Shown: positions 46,506-55,317 of the stretch, piece after piece | Position numbering within the stretch: the first letter of the stretch is position 1 | Layout of the letters: every line of letters starts with the position of its first letter | Source: Planctomycetaceae bacterium | Lineage (GTDB): Bacteria; Planctomycetota; Planctomycetia; Pirellulales; Pirellulaceae | DNA: 64,000 nucleotides | NCBI GenBank assembly: GCA_027487485.1 | Contig: JAIYDN010000027.1 | Span: 35,355 to 99,354 of the forward strand | Direction of reading: 5' to 3' | Program-made: the position numbers and the translations under genes | Notes under the pieces: model-generated | What the model was told of the DNA's origin: nothing | Database searches by the model: none | What the model saw: the letters and a program-made list of their open reading frames with translations, nothing else

Positions 46506-48206
46506 TTATTCTTGAGCCTTTTTGATCATCATCGATTTGGCTCGTTCGATGCCATCTTTGATTTCTTGATTGTCAGGCAACTTAGACTGAAGATATTCCA
46601 GGCACCTTATCGCCTGCTCGTAGTTGGATTGGCTCAGATACAGATTGGCCAAGTCGGACCAAACTACTAAGATTTCAGGTGCCGCAGCAGTCACACCGTT
46701 CAGCACTTGGATCCAACCACTGGCATTCTCTAATCGCTTAGCGGTTTGGCGAATGGCAAGTTTTGAAACCACAATTCCTAAGTGGGGTTGTCGTTTTAAT
46801 ACCGACCCAAACTCTTGGAAAATGGAGTTCGATCGTTCGACGCTTAATGCCGAGGTTACATTTTCTTGATCATTGCTTCCTCGTAGTTCAAGCTTGACGA
46901 CCGCCAGGAGCGTTTTCAATCCCTGTTCACCTTCTTGTTCCACTGCGATGGATAGGTTTTCGAACAATCCCTTGCCAAACGAATCATTTGCTAAGGACTC
47001 GATCAACGCAAGAACCTCGGCCGATTCGGGCTGCAGTTGCATAGCTATCGAGAGCACCGCTTGCACTTTGTTGGTATCAATACTCTGGTTCGTCTCGCTT
47101 TGAATCGCAATCGCAGTCAACATTCGAACGCATGCCGCCGCAGTCCGAAAACGAAGCTCGACCTGCTCGTACGATGGAATCCCCGGCAGTTGGTCTGCAA
47201 GAAAGCCCTGGGCCTCCTTAACACTGCCGCCAATCAACATACATTCAAAGACCGCTGCAATCGTGTCCAATGACAATGGAGTATCGACTCGCTCAGCCCA
47301 AAATGTCTGAGTACCGTTCCAGGCGAGTTGCTTGGCTTCCATAGACTCCATCGCGAGCTTTGCTTGAGCCAACCAACGCACCATCGTGACATTTCCCATC
47401 GCTTTGGGATCGCTCGAGCTCAATAATGCGACAGCCTCTTTCAGCCTCACTGTTCGGGCGGCACCATCCAACGAATTCATGGGGCTTAAAGAACTTCGAA
47501 CCAATAACTGTGCCAGTAACGCGTCCAGTTCCTGCTTGTCTTGTGTCCGAACTGAAGATTCCGGAGCCCCCGATACCACGAGCAAATCCCGAACGGTCTG
47601 TTCCAGGCTGCTCATCTCGTCGGTCGATAAATCAGCCTTCTCGGACAATTGATTTTGGATCATCCATAACGACGCCCGTGTTGAGAACGGGCCGTTGATC
47701 TTTAGGGCTGCACGCATCGCCTCCGTCCCCTTTTGACGCTCTCCCCGCGAACGTGAAATGGAATCGCGAATCTTGATCGAAGCATCTTTCGTCTCTGACG
47801 GATCCAAGGCAACACCGCGTGCCTCGTCCAAATACCATTGCGCTAAAGCGGCACTCACCAAACCCGATCGATACCTAGGAAGATCATCTTGATTGTTCCA
47901 GATGATCTGCCGACGCAAACAAAGATGAGTCTCTTCCAGTTTTTGCCTGCGACGTTCCCGATCTTCGTTCGTTTCGCCACCAAGACTTACGACTTCCAAT
48001 TTGGCACTTCCCTCAGTGCCTTCCGCAGCAAGCCCAAGCGCATTCAAATTCGTTTCTACAATTCGATTGTAACGATCCTGAATATTGGGCTGCACAATCC
48101 AATAGCTGTAACCTGCAAGCAAAAGCGTGACAATCGCCAATACGATCGATGGGATGCCCTTGCGCCAGTAGTATTCTCGCATTCGATCTTGTTCAGTCGA
48201 ATCCAC
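46506..48206 (-). CDS. Single-TM protein with TPR-like C-terminus
   Basis: A 566-residue protein. A short cytoplasmic N-terminus (MDSTEQDRMREYYWRKG) is followed by one membrane helix (about 19-38, IVLAIVTLLLAGYSYWIV) and a large helical domain. The last ~60 residues form a TPR-like pair (VVWSDLANLYLSQSNYEQA, IRCLEYLQSKLPDN). No catalytic motif is visible. It may be a scaffold in the cell envelope. It converges with the glycan cluster and is preceded on its own strand by the cysteine desulfurase-like gene 199 bases upstream; no link to glycan synthesis is shown. Confidence 0.68.
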   Translation of the reverse strand: MDSTEQDRMREYYWRKGIPSIVLAIVTLLLAGYSYWIVQPNIQDRYNRIVETNLNALGLAAEGTEGSAKLEVVSLGGETNEDRERRRQKLEETHLCLRRQIIWNNQDDLPRYRSGLVSAALAQWYLDEARGVALDPSETKDASIKIRDSISRSRGERQKGTEAMRAALKINGPFSTRASLWMIQNQLSEKADLSTDEMSSLEQTVRDLLVVSGAPESSVRTQDKQELDALLAQLLVRSSLSPMNSLDGAARTVRLKEAVALLSSSDPKAMGNVTMVRWLAQAKLAMESMEAKQLAWNGTQTFWAERVDTPLSLDTIAAVFECMLIGGSVKEAQGFLADQLPGIPSYEQVELRFRTAAACVRMLTAIAIQSETNQSIDTNKVQAVLSIAMQLQPESAEVLALIESLANDSFGKGLFENLSIAVEQEGEQGLKTLLAVVKLELRGSNDQENVTSALSVERSNSIFQEFGSVLKRQPHLGIVVSKLAIRQTAKRLENASGWIQVLNGVTAAAPEILVVWSDLANLYLSQSNYEQAIRCLEYLQSKLPDNQEIKDGIERAKSMMIKKAQE

Positions 48207-48405
48207 AGCATTTTCCTGTTCTTGTAGTCAAAGTGGTGTTCTCATCCACTATACCTAAAGCGTCTTGGTACGATTTCTACGAGGCTGGATTCCTGGATGG
48301 TTCTGTTGCCAATTAGCTTAACTTTAACGAATGTGTCGGTGGTACGCCCCCATCAGATGCCCCGCCACAGCCCGTCGGGCGCCTCACATCAAGTGTCCAT
48401 TGCAC

Positions 48406-49629
48406 TCATAAGGTCATCGAGCCCAACATTTGGATTCCCATTTCGGCGGCCACGATATCGTCCTCGCAGCTTGTATGGCCCAGGCTTAGCCGTAATGTTC
48501 CCCCCGTCGTCTTTGTTCCGATAGATTCGTGAACTAAGGCTGCACAATGAAATCCGGAACGCGCTTCGATGCCAAAAGCGGAATCAAGTAACAGAGCCAT
48601 TTCATGGCAAGACATCTTGCTGGAAACAAGACTTACCACAGGCACTCGCGATTCTGTTGTGCAGGTTGCAGGTCCGACCAATCGAAGCGAAGGTTCGGAA
48701 CAAACCGCTTCCACAAGGCGTTGAGTCCAATCGTTCAATCGCGTACTCGGGGGCTGGCTTAAGACCCAATCTACTCCTCCTCTCAGCGATGCAATACCAG
48801 GAAGATTTGCGTTCCCCGATTCAAATGCTGACAGCCAATCAAATGGACCCTCGATCGAATCGCTATTGAGGCCCGTTCCACCGATCCATAACGGGAGCAA
48901 CGAAGATGCTAAATTTTTGGAGACATACAAGATTCCTGTACCCAGCATTCCGCCTGCCCCCTTGTGTCCAGGAGCGGCCAAAATGTCGATGCCCATGTCT
49001 TGGACATGGATAGGCACGTAGCCAAGGGTTTGTGCCGCGTCCACCATCAACGTGCATTTTCTTTTTTTGACAATACGACCGATCGCATCCAGCGATTGAA
49101 TGGCACCTGTCACGTTCGATGCATGATTGATGATGACCAATCGGGTATCGTTGCGAATCATCGATTCCAATTGCGACAGATTCAAAACTCCATTTTCATC
49201 ACAACCAACGGCTTCCCAATTGCAGCCAAAAGATTTTCTCGCCAGTTCAAGCGGTCGCAAGACACTGTTATGTTCCGTGACGGTTGCCACGACATGCGAT
49301 CCGCGGTATTCCGGGGATTGCAACAAACCTAAAATGGCAGCATTGAGTGCATGAGTGCCGCTTGCTCCAAGCCCAACGCTCAACGGATCCTCTGCCCCAA
49401 TTAGCTTCGCGATGGATGTGCGAGCTGCCCTAACTAATTCGTTGGATCGCTCTGCCGATTGATAGACGCCTCGTCCCGAAGCTGAACCAATCTTGTTCTG
49501 GTACGCGATGCACGCTTCTAAAGACCCCGGCGGTTTCGGCCAAGACGTCGCTGCATGATCAAGGTAAAAGCGAACTGGATTCTCCAATGAAATTGACTCT
49601 GCTGGTTGGGGACTCGTGGCCTCGTCCAC
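48406..49629 (-). CDS. Cysteine desulfurase-like class V aminotransferase
   Basis: A 407-residue PLP enzyme. FYLDHAATSWPKP near residue 21, TEHNSVLRPL near 117, LMVDAAQTLGYVPI near 190 and the PLP-lysine motif APGHKGAGGMLGTG near 213 are visible. ARSGFHCAALVHESIGT near 355 carries the persulfide cysteine as in SufS/Csd proteins. It releases sulfur from cysteine (or selenium from selenocysteine). No suf or isc genes are adjacent. The likely start is the GTG at 49629, which lies inside a tandem repeat unit (49604-49707), so the first five or so codons are repeat-derived. It runs in the same direction as the Pro-rich gene upstream (69-base gap). Confidence 0.88.
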   Translation of the reverse strand: MDEATSPQPAESISLENPVRFYLDHAATSWPKPPGSLEACIAYQNKIGSASGRGVYQSAERSNELVRAARTSIAKLIGAEDPLSVGLGASGTHALNAAILGLLQSPEYRGSHVVATVTEHNSVLRPLELARKSFGCNWEAVGCDENGVLNLSQLESMIRNDTRLVIINHASNVTGAIQSLDAIGRIVKKRKCTLMVDAAQTLGYVPIHVQDMGIDILAAPGHKGAGGMLGTGILYVSKNLASSLLPLWIGGTGLNSDSIEGPFDWLSAFESGNANLPGIASLRGGVDWVLSQPPSTRLNDWTQRLVEAVCSEPSLRLVGPATCTTESRVPVVSLVSSKMSCHEMALLLDSAFGIEARSGFHCAALVHESIGTKTTGGTLRLSLGHTSCEDDIVAAEMGIQMLGSMTL

Positions 49630-49707
49630 TACGGGGTTGGTTGGGACTCGTGGCCTCGTCCACTACGGGGTTGGTTGGGGACTCGTGGCCTCGTCCACTA
49701 CGGGGTT
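49604..49707. repeat. 34-35-bp tandem repeat overlapping a start and a stop codon
   Basis: Three units (49604-49638, 49639-49672, 49673-49707) of ggttgggg-actcgtggcctcgtc-cactacggggtt; the middle unit is one base shorter. Unit 1 contains the presumed GTG start of the desulfurase-like gene on the minus strand, and unit 3 contains the TAG stop of the Pro-rich gene. The array therefore forms the whole intergenic junction. Confidence 0.88.
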
Positions 49708-51185
49708 AAGTACCGAAGAAAGTTGCGAATCGGTTGCCCATCGAGATAGGCCTTGGGCTGGCCAACGATCCCCCGGCTAAAATAGGCTCCATTGAGATCC
49801 TGCCCGAAACCCACCAAGATTGGATACGGCGGCGAACGATACAAATTGGATGCCATGTAGGTTGGCGGCACATAGCTGAACGGGGAACCAGTTCGTCCAG
49901 AATTTGGCCCACCCGTGTAGGAATTTCCTGCATAGGGAGCGTCACAAGGATTGTTGTACGCCTGCCGATAAACGCTTGGCGAAACCATATAGCACGCATC
50001 GAACTGATTTGGTGGTGCGCTAACAAATGGTTGATTGTTTACGATGTTAGGCGGTCTTGGGTAGCGTGGCATTCCAGCATCGCCGGGACTCACGGTAGGA
50101 GCTTGTGTCTGCGGATTCACGTTGTTTGGATAGTAAGTCGGTGGAGCGACATACGTCGGGCCAGGTTGAACCATCGAATTCACTGGTCCGTTCGGGATAG
50201 GACTGCCGATAGGCGGAGCTACGGAACCCGACGGAACATAGCTTGGAACCACTGCTGGCGAATTGTTAGTTGGTAAAACATTTGCTGTCGGTTGAGTCGG
50301 ATAAATGGGCAGCGAAGGGGTTGGCTGCGCGGGGGTGATTATCGGAGCGACAAATCCCCCCGGAGGCGGGCCTGTAAAAGCAGGCTGAGGAGCGAATCCA
50401 TTGGGCTGATTGGTCAAAGGTGGCTGCCCCGCAAAGGCAGGAGGCAAGCCATTCACGGGGCCCGCAGGAGGAATTCCCCCATTCCCGCCGGGAAGCTCTG
50501 GGCCTTGGTACCTAGCGATCACACTGTTGGGGTCGTAGTAGTATGGCACGCCGTTGCTTGAAGCCAAGGAAACGGGGCTTTGAAGTGTCGGGCGAGTCGT
50601 CGATTCCACATCGACCGTCGAAACTGTTCGAACGGGGCGAAAATTATCCGCTGCAATTAGATTGGACGGAACGTAAGTGGCGTCTTGAACGATCGTGTAT
50701 CTGGGGCTCGGCAGCAATCGTAAACCAGTTGTTGCTTTCAAGTCGGAGGGCGATTCATAGGAGCGATAGTCTCGAGGTGGCGAATCAAATCCAGGTTTTC
50801 GCTCCGATTCGGGATCGCGAAGTGACTTTCGGTCAGCCATTCGTTCTGGTTCGACCAAGCCGCTCTTGCCGGTCGATTTCGATACCGATGCTGAATCCGC
50901 TTCCGCTTGACGAAGAAACGCACCTAACGGATCAAGCGGGCCCCGCGAATCGCTCATTCGACTCAATCGCTCCCGCAGCTCGATGGTATCTTTCGCCGCG
51001 TTGACATCCGTTCTAGGCCTGAAAGGGGAATCATTGGCTGTCTGTGCAAATGAATGCACCGAAGTGATGCAGACGACTATCAATGCGACTGTGGTATGCA
51101 TAAGCAACCGATGCTTTCGAATCGACAGAAATCGTTGATGGCGAGTGCGATTCGCATTTGATTCGAGTCGTGAAGATGAACTCAT
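49698..51185 (-). CDS. Exported Pro/Asn/Gly-rich protein of unknown function
   Basis: A 495-residue protein with a signal or anchor segment (about 29-47, MHTTVALIVVCITSVHSFAQ, with likely cleavage after AQ), a charged stretch (about 50-140) and a long Pro-rich, Tyr-rich low-complexity body (about 215-440; PPAFAGQPPLTNQPNG, GPTYVAPPTYYPNN). The last 50 residues (PYPILVGFGQDLNGAYFSRG, AYLDGQPIRNFLRYLTP) look folded. I do not recognise a domain. The stop codon lies in the tandem repeat. The next gene upstream on the strand (LRR protein) ends 14 bases before its start, so the two may be cotranscribed. Confidence 0.7.
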   Translation of the reverse strand: MSSSSRLESNANRTRHQRFLSIRKHRLLMHTTVALIVVCITSVHSFAQTANDSPFRPRTDVNAAKDTIELRERLSRMSDSRGPLDPLGAFLRQAEADSASVSKSTGKSGLVEPERMADRKSLRDPESERKPGFDSPPRDYRSYESPSDLKATTGLRLLPSPRYTIVQDATYVPSNLIAADNFRPVRTVSTVDVESTTRPTLQSPVSLASSNGVPYYYDPNSVIARYQGPELPGGNGGIPPAGPVNGLPPAFAGQPPLTNQPNGFAPQPAFTGPPPGGFVAPIITPAQPTPSLPIYPTQPTANVLPTNNSPAVVPSYVPSGSVAPPIGSPIPNGPVNSMVQPGPTYVAPPTYYPNNVNPQTQAPTVSPGDAGMPRYPRPPNIVNNQPFVSAPPNQFDACYMVSPSVYRQAYNNPCDAPYAGNSYTGGPNSGRTGSPFSYVPPTYMASNLYRSPPYPILVGFGQDLNGAYFSRGIVGQPKAYLDGQPIRNFLRYLTP

Positions 51186-51199
51186 AGTGTCTTGCTTCG

Positions 51200-52057
51200 T
51201 TATTTGTTTTCTGGGTTGATTCGAACTCCGGCAGTCCGCATCCGCTCCACGGAAGCACTATGTGCTGGGTCTTTCAGCAAGCTCTCATCCAGATAAAGTC
51301 TTAAGTAGGGGGCAAATCGACTGTCCGCTTTTGCGTCAGCTTCTACGGTTTCCACTAACGGACCAAAATCGCCGATGGGATTGTCGGTTAGCACCAAGAG
51401 ATTGGGCTTTAACGCCCTTACAAACTCGAGGCTCTTGATCCCGCAGCCTCGAAGACTGATAGATTCAAGTCCAGCGAGTTGACTCAGGGACGTCAGGTCT
51501 TCGATCGGATTTCCGGAGATATGTAGAGTCCACATTTTTCGGAGCCCACTGATCGGTTCAATCGATTTGATTTTGTTCTCCGCAGCGTAAAGCGATCTTA
51601 AATTGGCCATGCCTCGCAGCGGACCAAGATCAACGATCCCGTTCTTAGATACTTGCAAATACTGCGACTGAACCAGACCAGCAAGTGCTTCCAAAGATTC
51701 AATTTTGTTGGAAGACAAGTCGATCGATTGCAATAGTTTCAAGTCCTTGATCGGAGTCAAGTCGACGATCTCGTTGTTTTCCAGATCCAACTTCATCAAG
51801 GCCTTGCAATGCTGGAGCCCTTCGATGCTCTTGATCCCTTTTCCTTTGCCTATCACCTGGGAGATGTTTTTCACATCGTCCGCAGTCAACGGCTCTGAGT
51901 TGTATCGCTTTTCAAAAACCTCGCGCCGAACGACTGCTTCTAGTCCTTTGTCTGGGAAAAGATCCTGGGCCCAACCCATCGAAGCGCTGAAAAACAGGCA
52001 TGAAAGTGCTACTAAACCTGAGGTTCGAAGCAAAAACACATGGCCGAGACAAAGCAT
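51200..52057 (-). CDS. Secreted leucine-rich-repeat protein
   Basis: A 285-residue protein from ATG 52057, which has AAAGGTG about six bases upstream and starts a clear signal peptide (SGLVALSCLFFSASMGWAQD). The frame is open to 52276 but that extension is basic and lacks a signal. After an N-terminal cap (LEAVVRREVFEKRY) come about seven SDS22/internalin-type repeats of 21-22 residues with the pattern LxxLxxLxLxxNxIxDLxPIxxL (for example LLQSIDLSSNKIESLEALAG). It is a protein-binding scaffold outside the cytoplasm; the partner is unknown. The C-terminal 50 residues are not repeat. Confidence 0.83.
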   Translation of the reverse strand: MLCLGHVFLLRTSGLVALSCLFFSASMGWAQDLFPDKGLEAVVRREVFEKRYNSEPLTADDVKNISQVIGKGKGIKSIEGLQHCKALMKLDLENNEIVDLTPIKDLKLLQSIDLSSNKIESLEALAGLVQSQYLQVSKNGIVDLGPLRGMANLRSLYAAENKIKSIEPISGLRKMWTLHISGNPIEDLTSLSQLAGLESISLRGCGIKSLEFVRALKPNLLVLTDNPIGDFGPLVETVEADAKADSRFAPYLRLYLDESLLKDPAHSASVERMRTAGVRINPENK

Positions 52058-52303
52058 CCTAATCACCTTTCTAGAGTGGTAGCGAATTCGCAGTACTACT
52101 CTATATGAACTCCTACGGTAATTCCAGGCTTGCAACCTCGCTGAAAAGCTTTCTTTTGGCGACAAATGAATGGTTGGAATTTGCAAGTTTCGGCTCGACA
52201 GGACCAGCGTTCGCAACCGGTTTCCTGCCAATGTTCCCCTTTCTCGACGTGCTAAAATGAATCGAGCCTCCGACAAAACTGATGATTCTGGAAGGTTGCC
52301 AAC

Positions 52304-52334
52304 GAAAAAGAGCTCGGCGAATGGCCGAGCTCTT
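52304..52334 (-). terminator. Rho-independent terminator of the ammonium transporter gene
   Basis: An 11-bp perfect stem (aagagctcggc on the plus strand at 52308-52318, with its complement at 52324-52334) closes a 5-base loop; on the minus strand it is followed by TTTTTCG. It lies 36 bases after the transporter stop codon. The plus-strand side also carries a weak T-run (ctgattttta), so it may work in both directions. Confidence 0.82.
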
Positions 52335-52369
52335 CTGATTTTTAGTCCACTGCAAACAGCGGAGACTGA

Positions 52370-53827
52370 CTACGAGATCGTGTAAGCGGTCTCAGCGTGG
52401 TCGGTCAAATCCAAGCCCATCTTTTCGCCGTCTTCGCTTACTCGGAGACCGATTGTAAAGTCGATCAGCTTGAGCAAGACAAACGAAACGACACCGGAAT
52501 AAACCACGGTGTAGAGGACCGCTTTGGCTTGTAGGAATACTTGGTACGAATTTCCTTCAATCAATCCACCATTGTTTTGGTAGCCGAATCCCTTGATAGC
52601 GAAAATCCCGGTAGCAATCGCACCCCAGATTCCTGCCATGCCGTGAACGCCGAAAACGTCGAGCGAATCGTCGTACTTCAGCATTGGTTTGACGATCGCT
52701 ACGAAGAAGTAGCTGACGATGGTCGCTCCAGCACCAATAATCATGGCTGAGCCAACATCAACGAAACCAGCGGCGGGTGTAATACCAACAAGACCAGCCA
52801 CAGCTCCAGTGATCATTCCCAACGCTGTTGGTCGCCCGTTTCGGATCAATTCGATCAACGCCCAGGTCACACCGGCTGTCGCTGCTGCCATGTGGGTTGT
52901 AACAAATGCTCGCACGGCTTGGTCGCCAGCGTACAAACCGCTACCGCCGTTGAAACCGAACCAACCAAACCACAGCAAACCAGCCCCAAGAACTGCAAAA
53001 GGCAAGTTGTGCGGAGCAGTCACTTGCTTTGGAAAGCCACGACGAGGACCGACAACGATACAGCAAACAAGAGCCGCAATACCCGCATTGATGTGAACGA
53101 CGGTACCACCAGCAAAGTCAAGAGCTCCAACGGATACAGCATCCTTGTTGAATTCCCCTAGACTAAAGAATCCAGTTGGGCCATACCATACCCAGTGAGC
53201 AACAGGGCAATAGACCAACAAGCACCACACTGGCAAAAAGACCATGAATGCTACAAACTTCATTCTTTCAGCAAAAGCACCGATGATCAAAGCAGGTGTG
53301 ATGATTGCGAACATCATCTGGAAAGCCATAAAGGTTTGTTCGCTAATCTGAGTGTTGTAAGTAGGGACTGGTTGCCAAACGTCGGTGAAGCTGATGTCCT
53401 TCAACATCAAGTGCGTCATGGGGTTGCCCATGAACCCGCCGAAGCCGACGTCGTCACCGGAAAACGCCATACTAAAGCCGACCACTACCCAGAGAATGCT
53501 AACCACGCCCATGCACAAGAAACATTGCATAAGAACGCTCAAAATGTTTTTGCGACCCACTAGCCCGCCGTAGAAAAATGCAAGACCAGGAGTCATCAAC
53601 AAAACCAAGGCACAGCAGGTCAACATCCACGCTTGGTCTCCATTGGTGCCCGGCGCAACGGGCGGTGCTACCGCTGCCGCTGGTGCCTCAGTAGGTGCTG
53701 CTTCCGGTGGAGTTTGTGCTTCCACTGCCGCCGGTTCTGGCGTTGCTGTAGGTGCTGCTTCTTGGGCGACTAAGCCCGAACACAACATTGCCAATAAGAA
53801 AAAGGAATAAAACGCCGTTCGAATCAT
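52370..53827 (-). CDS. amtB: Ammonium transporter with Pro/Ala-rich N-terminal extension
   Basis: A 485-residue Amt channel for NH4+/NH3. From ATG 53827 (GGAG seven bases upstream) there is a signal-like helix (about 1-21, ending GLVAQ), then about 40 residues of Ala/Pro/Glu-rich linker, then eleven membrane helices from about residue 60. Family residues are present: AFFYGGLVGRKN, AFAERMKF, the first pore His in GGTVVHINAGIAALV and the second in DVFGVHGMAGIWG. No glnK/glnB gene is adjacent, unlike many bacteria. A sigma-54 promoter-like sequence about 100 bases upstream suggests nitrogen control. A terminator follows. Confidence 0.94.
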   Translation of the reverse strand: MIRTAFYSFFLLAMLCSGLVAQEAAPTATPEPAAVEAQTPPEAAPTEAPAAAVAPPVAPGTNGDQAWMLTCCALVLLMTPGLAFFYGGLVGRKNILSVLMQCFLCMGVVSILWVVVGFSMAFSGDDVGFGGFMGNPMTHLMLKDISFTDVWQPVPTYNTQISEQTFMAFQMMFAIITPALIIGAFAERMKFVAFMVFLPVWCLLVYCPVAHWVWYGPTGFFSLGEFNKDAVSVGALDFAGGTVVHINAGIAALVCCIVVGPRRGFPKQVTAPHNLPFAVLGAGLLWFGWFGFNGGSGLYAGDQAVRAFVTTHMAAATAGVTWALIELIRNGRPTALGMITGAVAGLVGITPAAGFVDVGSAMIIGAGATIVSYFFVAIVKPMLKYDDSLDVFGVHGMAGIWGAIATGIFAIKGFGYQNNGGLIEGNSYQVFLQAKAVLYTVVYSGVVSFVLLKLIDFTIGLRVSEDGEKMGLDLTDHAETAYTIS

Positions 53828-53929
53828 TAGGTAACTCCGCCTGAAGTTTCTGTCTCTCAATCAGTTTGCTCTGGGTGGCCGAACACAGGTGCGGAGAGAT
53901 TGCGCACTGTTGTTCTAAGAGCGACAGCT

Positions 53930-53945
53930 AGCAAACGCCAGGCCA
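53930..53945 (-). promoter_or_regulatory. Sigma-54 (-24/-12) promoter for the ammonium transporter gene
   Basis: The minus strand reads TGGCCTGGCGTTTGCT. Against the consensus TGGCACRNNNNTTGCW it matches TGGC, the purine, the four-base spacing and TTGCT; only the two bases AC differ. The -12 element would place the start near 53918, giving a ~90-base leader before ATG 53827. Nitrogen control of amtB through sigma-54 and NtrC is well known elsewhere. No clear NtrC box was found upstream, so the call rests on the core element and its position. Confidence 0.55.
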
Positions 53946-54492
53946 ATCTAGGGCGGATGTCGGGATGGAATGCCGCGACTCAATGAAAAGCCTTGCGAAA
54001 ATTAACAAAAAAGATGCGAATAGAATGCGAGTTGCCTTGCATTAGTATTGTGAAAGTCCGCTTGCCAAATCTTTACGCAATCTCAACAAAATCGCATGCT
54101 TGTTGAGCGGCGAACGCAATAATGCTCATATGCCTTACGTTAAGTAAGCGTTAAGGGGATGGGGCCCGTCGCAATTGACAATGATCGTCCGCTTGCACCG
54201 TTGGTTCCCGGCTCTTTCTGGAGAATCCATTGAGCGGCAGCCGCTAGCCGCGATCGATGCTTTTTGGACTTCATCCGAAGCGCCGCGAGTCCACCTCAGG
54301 CTTCATTGAAACCACTTGGGACTGTGCAATAAGCAAAACGCGGCGCATCGCAAAGGTTCCTAAGGGCTTTTTGAATTGGCTGGGCGCTCTGGGGGAATTA
54401 GCCAAACTCTTCACAAAAAACTGACATTTCGCCGAAGTTTTGCAACCGCTAGAGTCCCCCGTGTTCGGTGTTCGTTATCGGGAGATTTTCTC
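53946..54492. other. Intergenic region between divergent amtB and flgF
   Basis: No gene is supported. It contains AT-rich stretches near 53998-54015, a partial inverted repeat around 54131-54157 (ccttacgttaag and gcgttaagg) and a decayed copy of the cagccgctagccgcga REP-type arm near 54236. An ORF continues from 54376 into flgF, but without conserved sequence. No convincing flagellar promoter (sigma-28 or sigma-54) was found upstream of flgF. Confidence 0.5.
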
Positions 54493-55248
54493 ATGCCATA
54501 CGGTTCCTATTTGTCTGCTTCGGGAGCGCACGTTCAAAACCATCGTTTGGAAGTGCTCAGCAACAACCTGGCTAATATCAACACCCCTGGCTTCAAACCC
54601 TCTCTGGCTATCGTTCAGGCTCGGCACAGTCAGTCCATCGAGGACGGCGATATATCAGTCGGTTCTAAGACGCTTGCGGATATCGGCGGTGGAGCCAAAA
54701 TCCAACCGACGCAAACCATGTTCGACATGGGCCCAATCGAAACAACTGGCAACAAGACCGATTTTGCCATCACCGATGATAAGAGCTTCTTCGTGGTTCA
54801 GCGGGGCGAAGAACAATTCCTCACGCGAGCTGGCGGATTTCTCTTTAATGCAACTGGCCAGTTGACCAATACCAACGGGGATTTCGTTCTGGGAGTGGAT
54901 GGTAACCCGATCACCATCGACCCTTCGGCTCGCTATGACGTCAATCAAAATGGGACAATTCAGCAGAATGGTGCAAACCTTTCTTTGATGCTGGCCAGGC
55001 CGGAATCACTTGGTGACTTGGCAAGGGCTGGAGACAATCTCTTTAAGCCACTCACACCCCCCCAGCCGGTACCCCCGCGAGAACGCTCCGTCACAAGTGG
55101 TCAGCTAGAAAAATCCGCCGTGAATCCGACCTCTGCCATGATGGAGCTGATTGAGGCAACGCGAGCGTACGAATCCAATCTACGGCTGATTCAACATCAA
55201 GACCAAGCGTCAGGAAATCTGATAGGGCGAATGCTTCGAGACTCGTAA
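54493..55248 (+). CDS. flgF: Flagellar basal-body rod protein FlgF-like
   Basis: A 251-residue rod/hook family protein. The N-terminal rod motif (MPYGSYLSASGAHVQNHRLE, then VLSNNLANINTPGFK) and C-terminal family helix (MMELIEATRAYESNLRLIQHQD) are present, with the mid-protein domain FAITDDKSFFVVQRGEEQFLTR between. ATG 54493 has GGGAG about eight bases upstream and fits the family start. Position directly before flgG supports FlgF, the proximal rod protein; FlgF and FlgG-type sequences are hard to separate by eye. It starts a run flgF-flgG-flgA-flgH. Confidence 0.87.
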   Translation: MPYGSYLSASGAHVQNHRLEVLSNNLANINTPGFKPSLAIVQARHSQSIEDGDISVGSKTLADIGGGAKIQPTQTMFDMGPIETTGNKTDFAITDDKSFFVVQRGEEQFLTRAGGFLFNATGQLTNTNGDFVLGVDGNPITIDPSARYDVNQNGTIQQNGANLSLMLARPESLGDLARAGDNLFKPLTPPQPVPPRERSVTSGQLEKSAVNPTSAMMELIEATRAYESNLRLIQHQDQASGNLIGRMLRDS

Positions 55249-55317
55249 GCCTTGAAGTCATTTTTACAAGCGAAACCAATCGTTACCGAATTAGCAATCT
55301 GTGAAGGGACAAATTAG

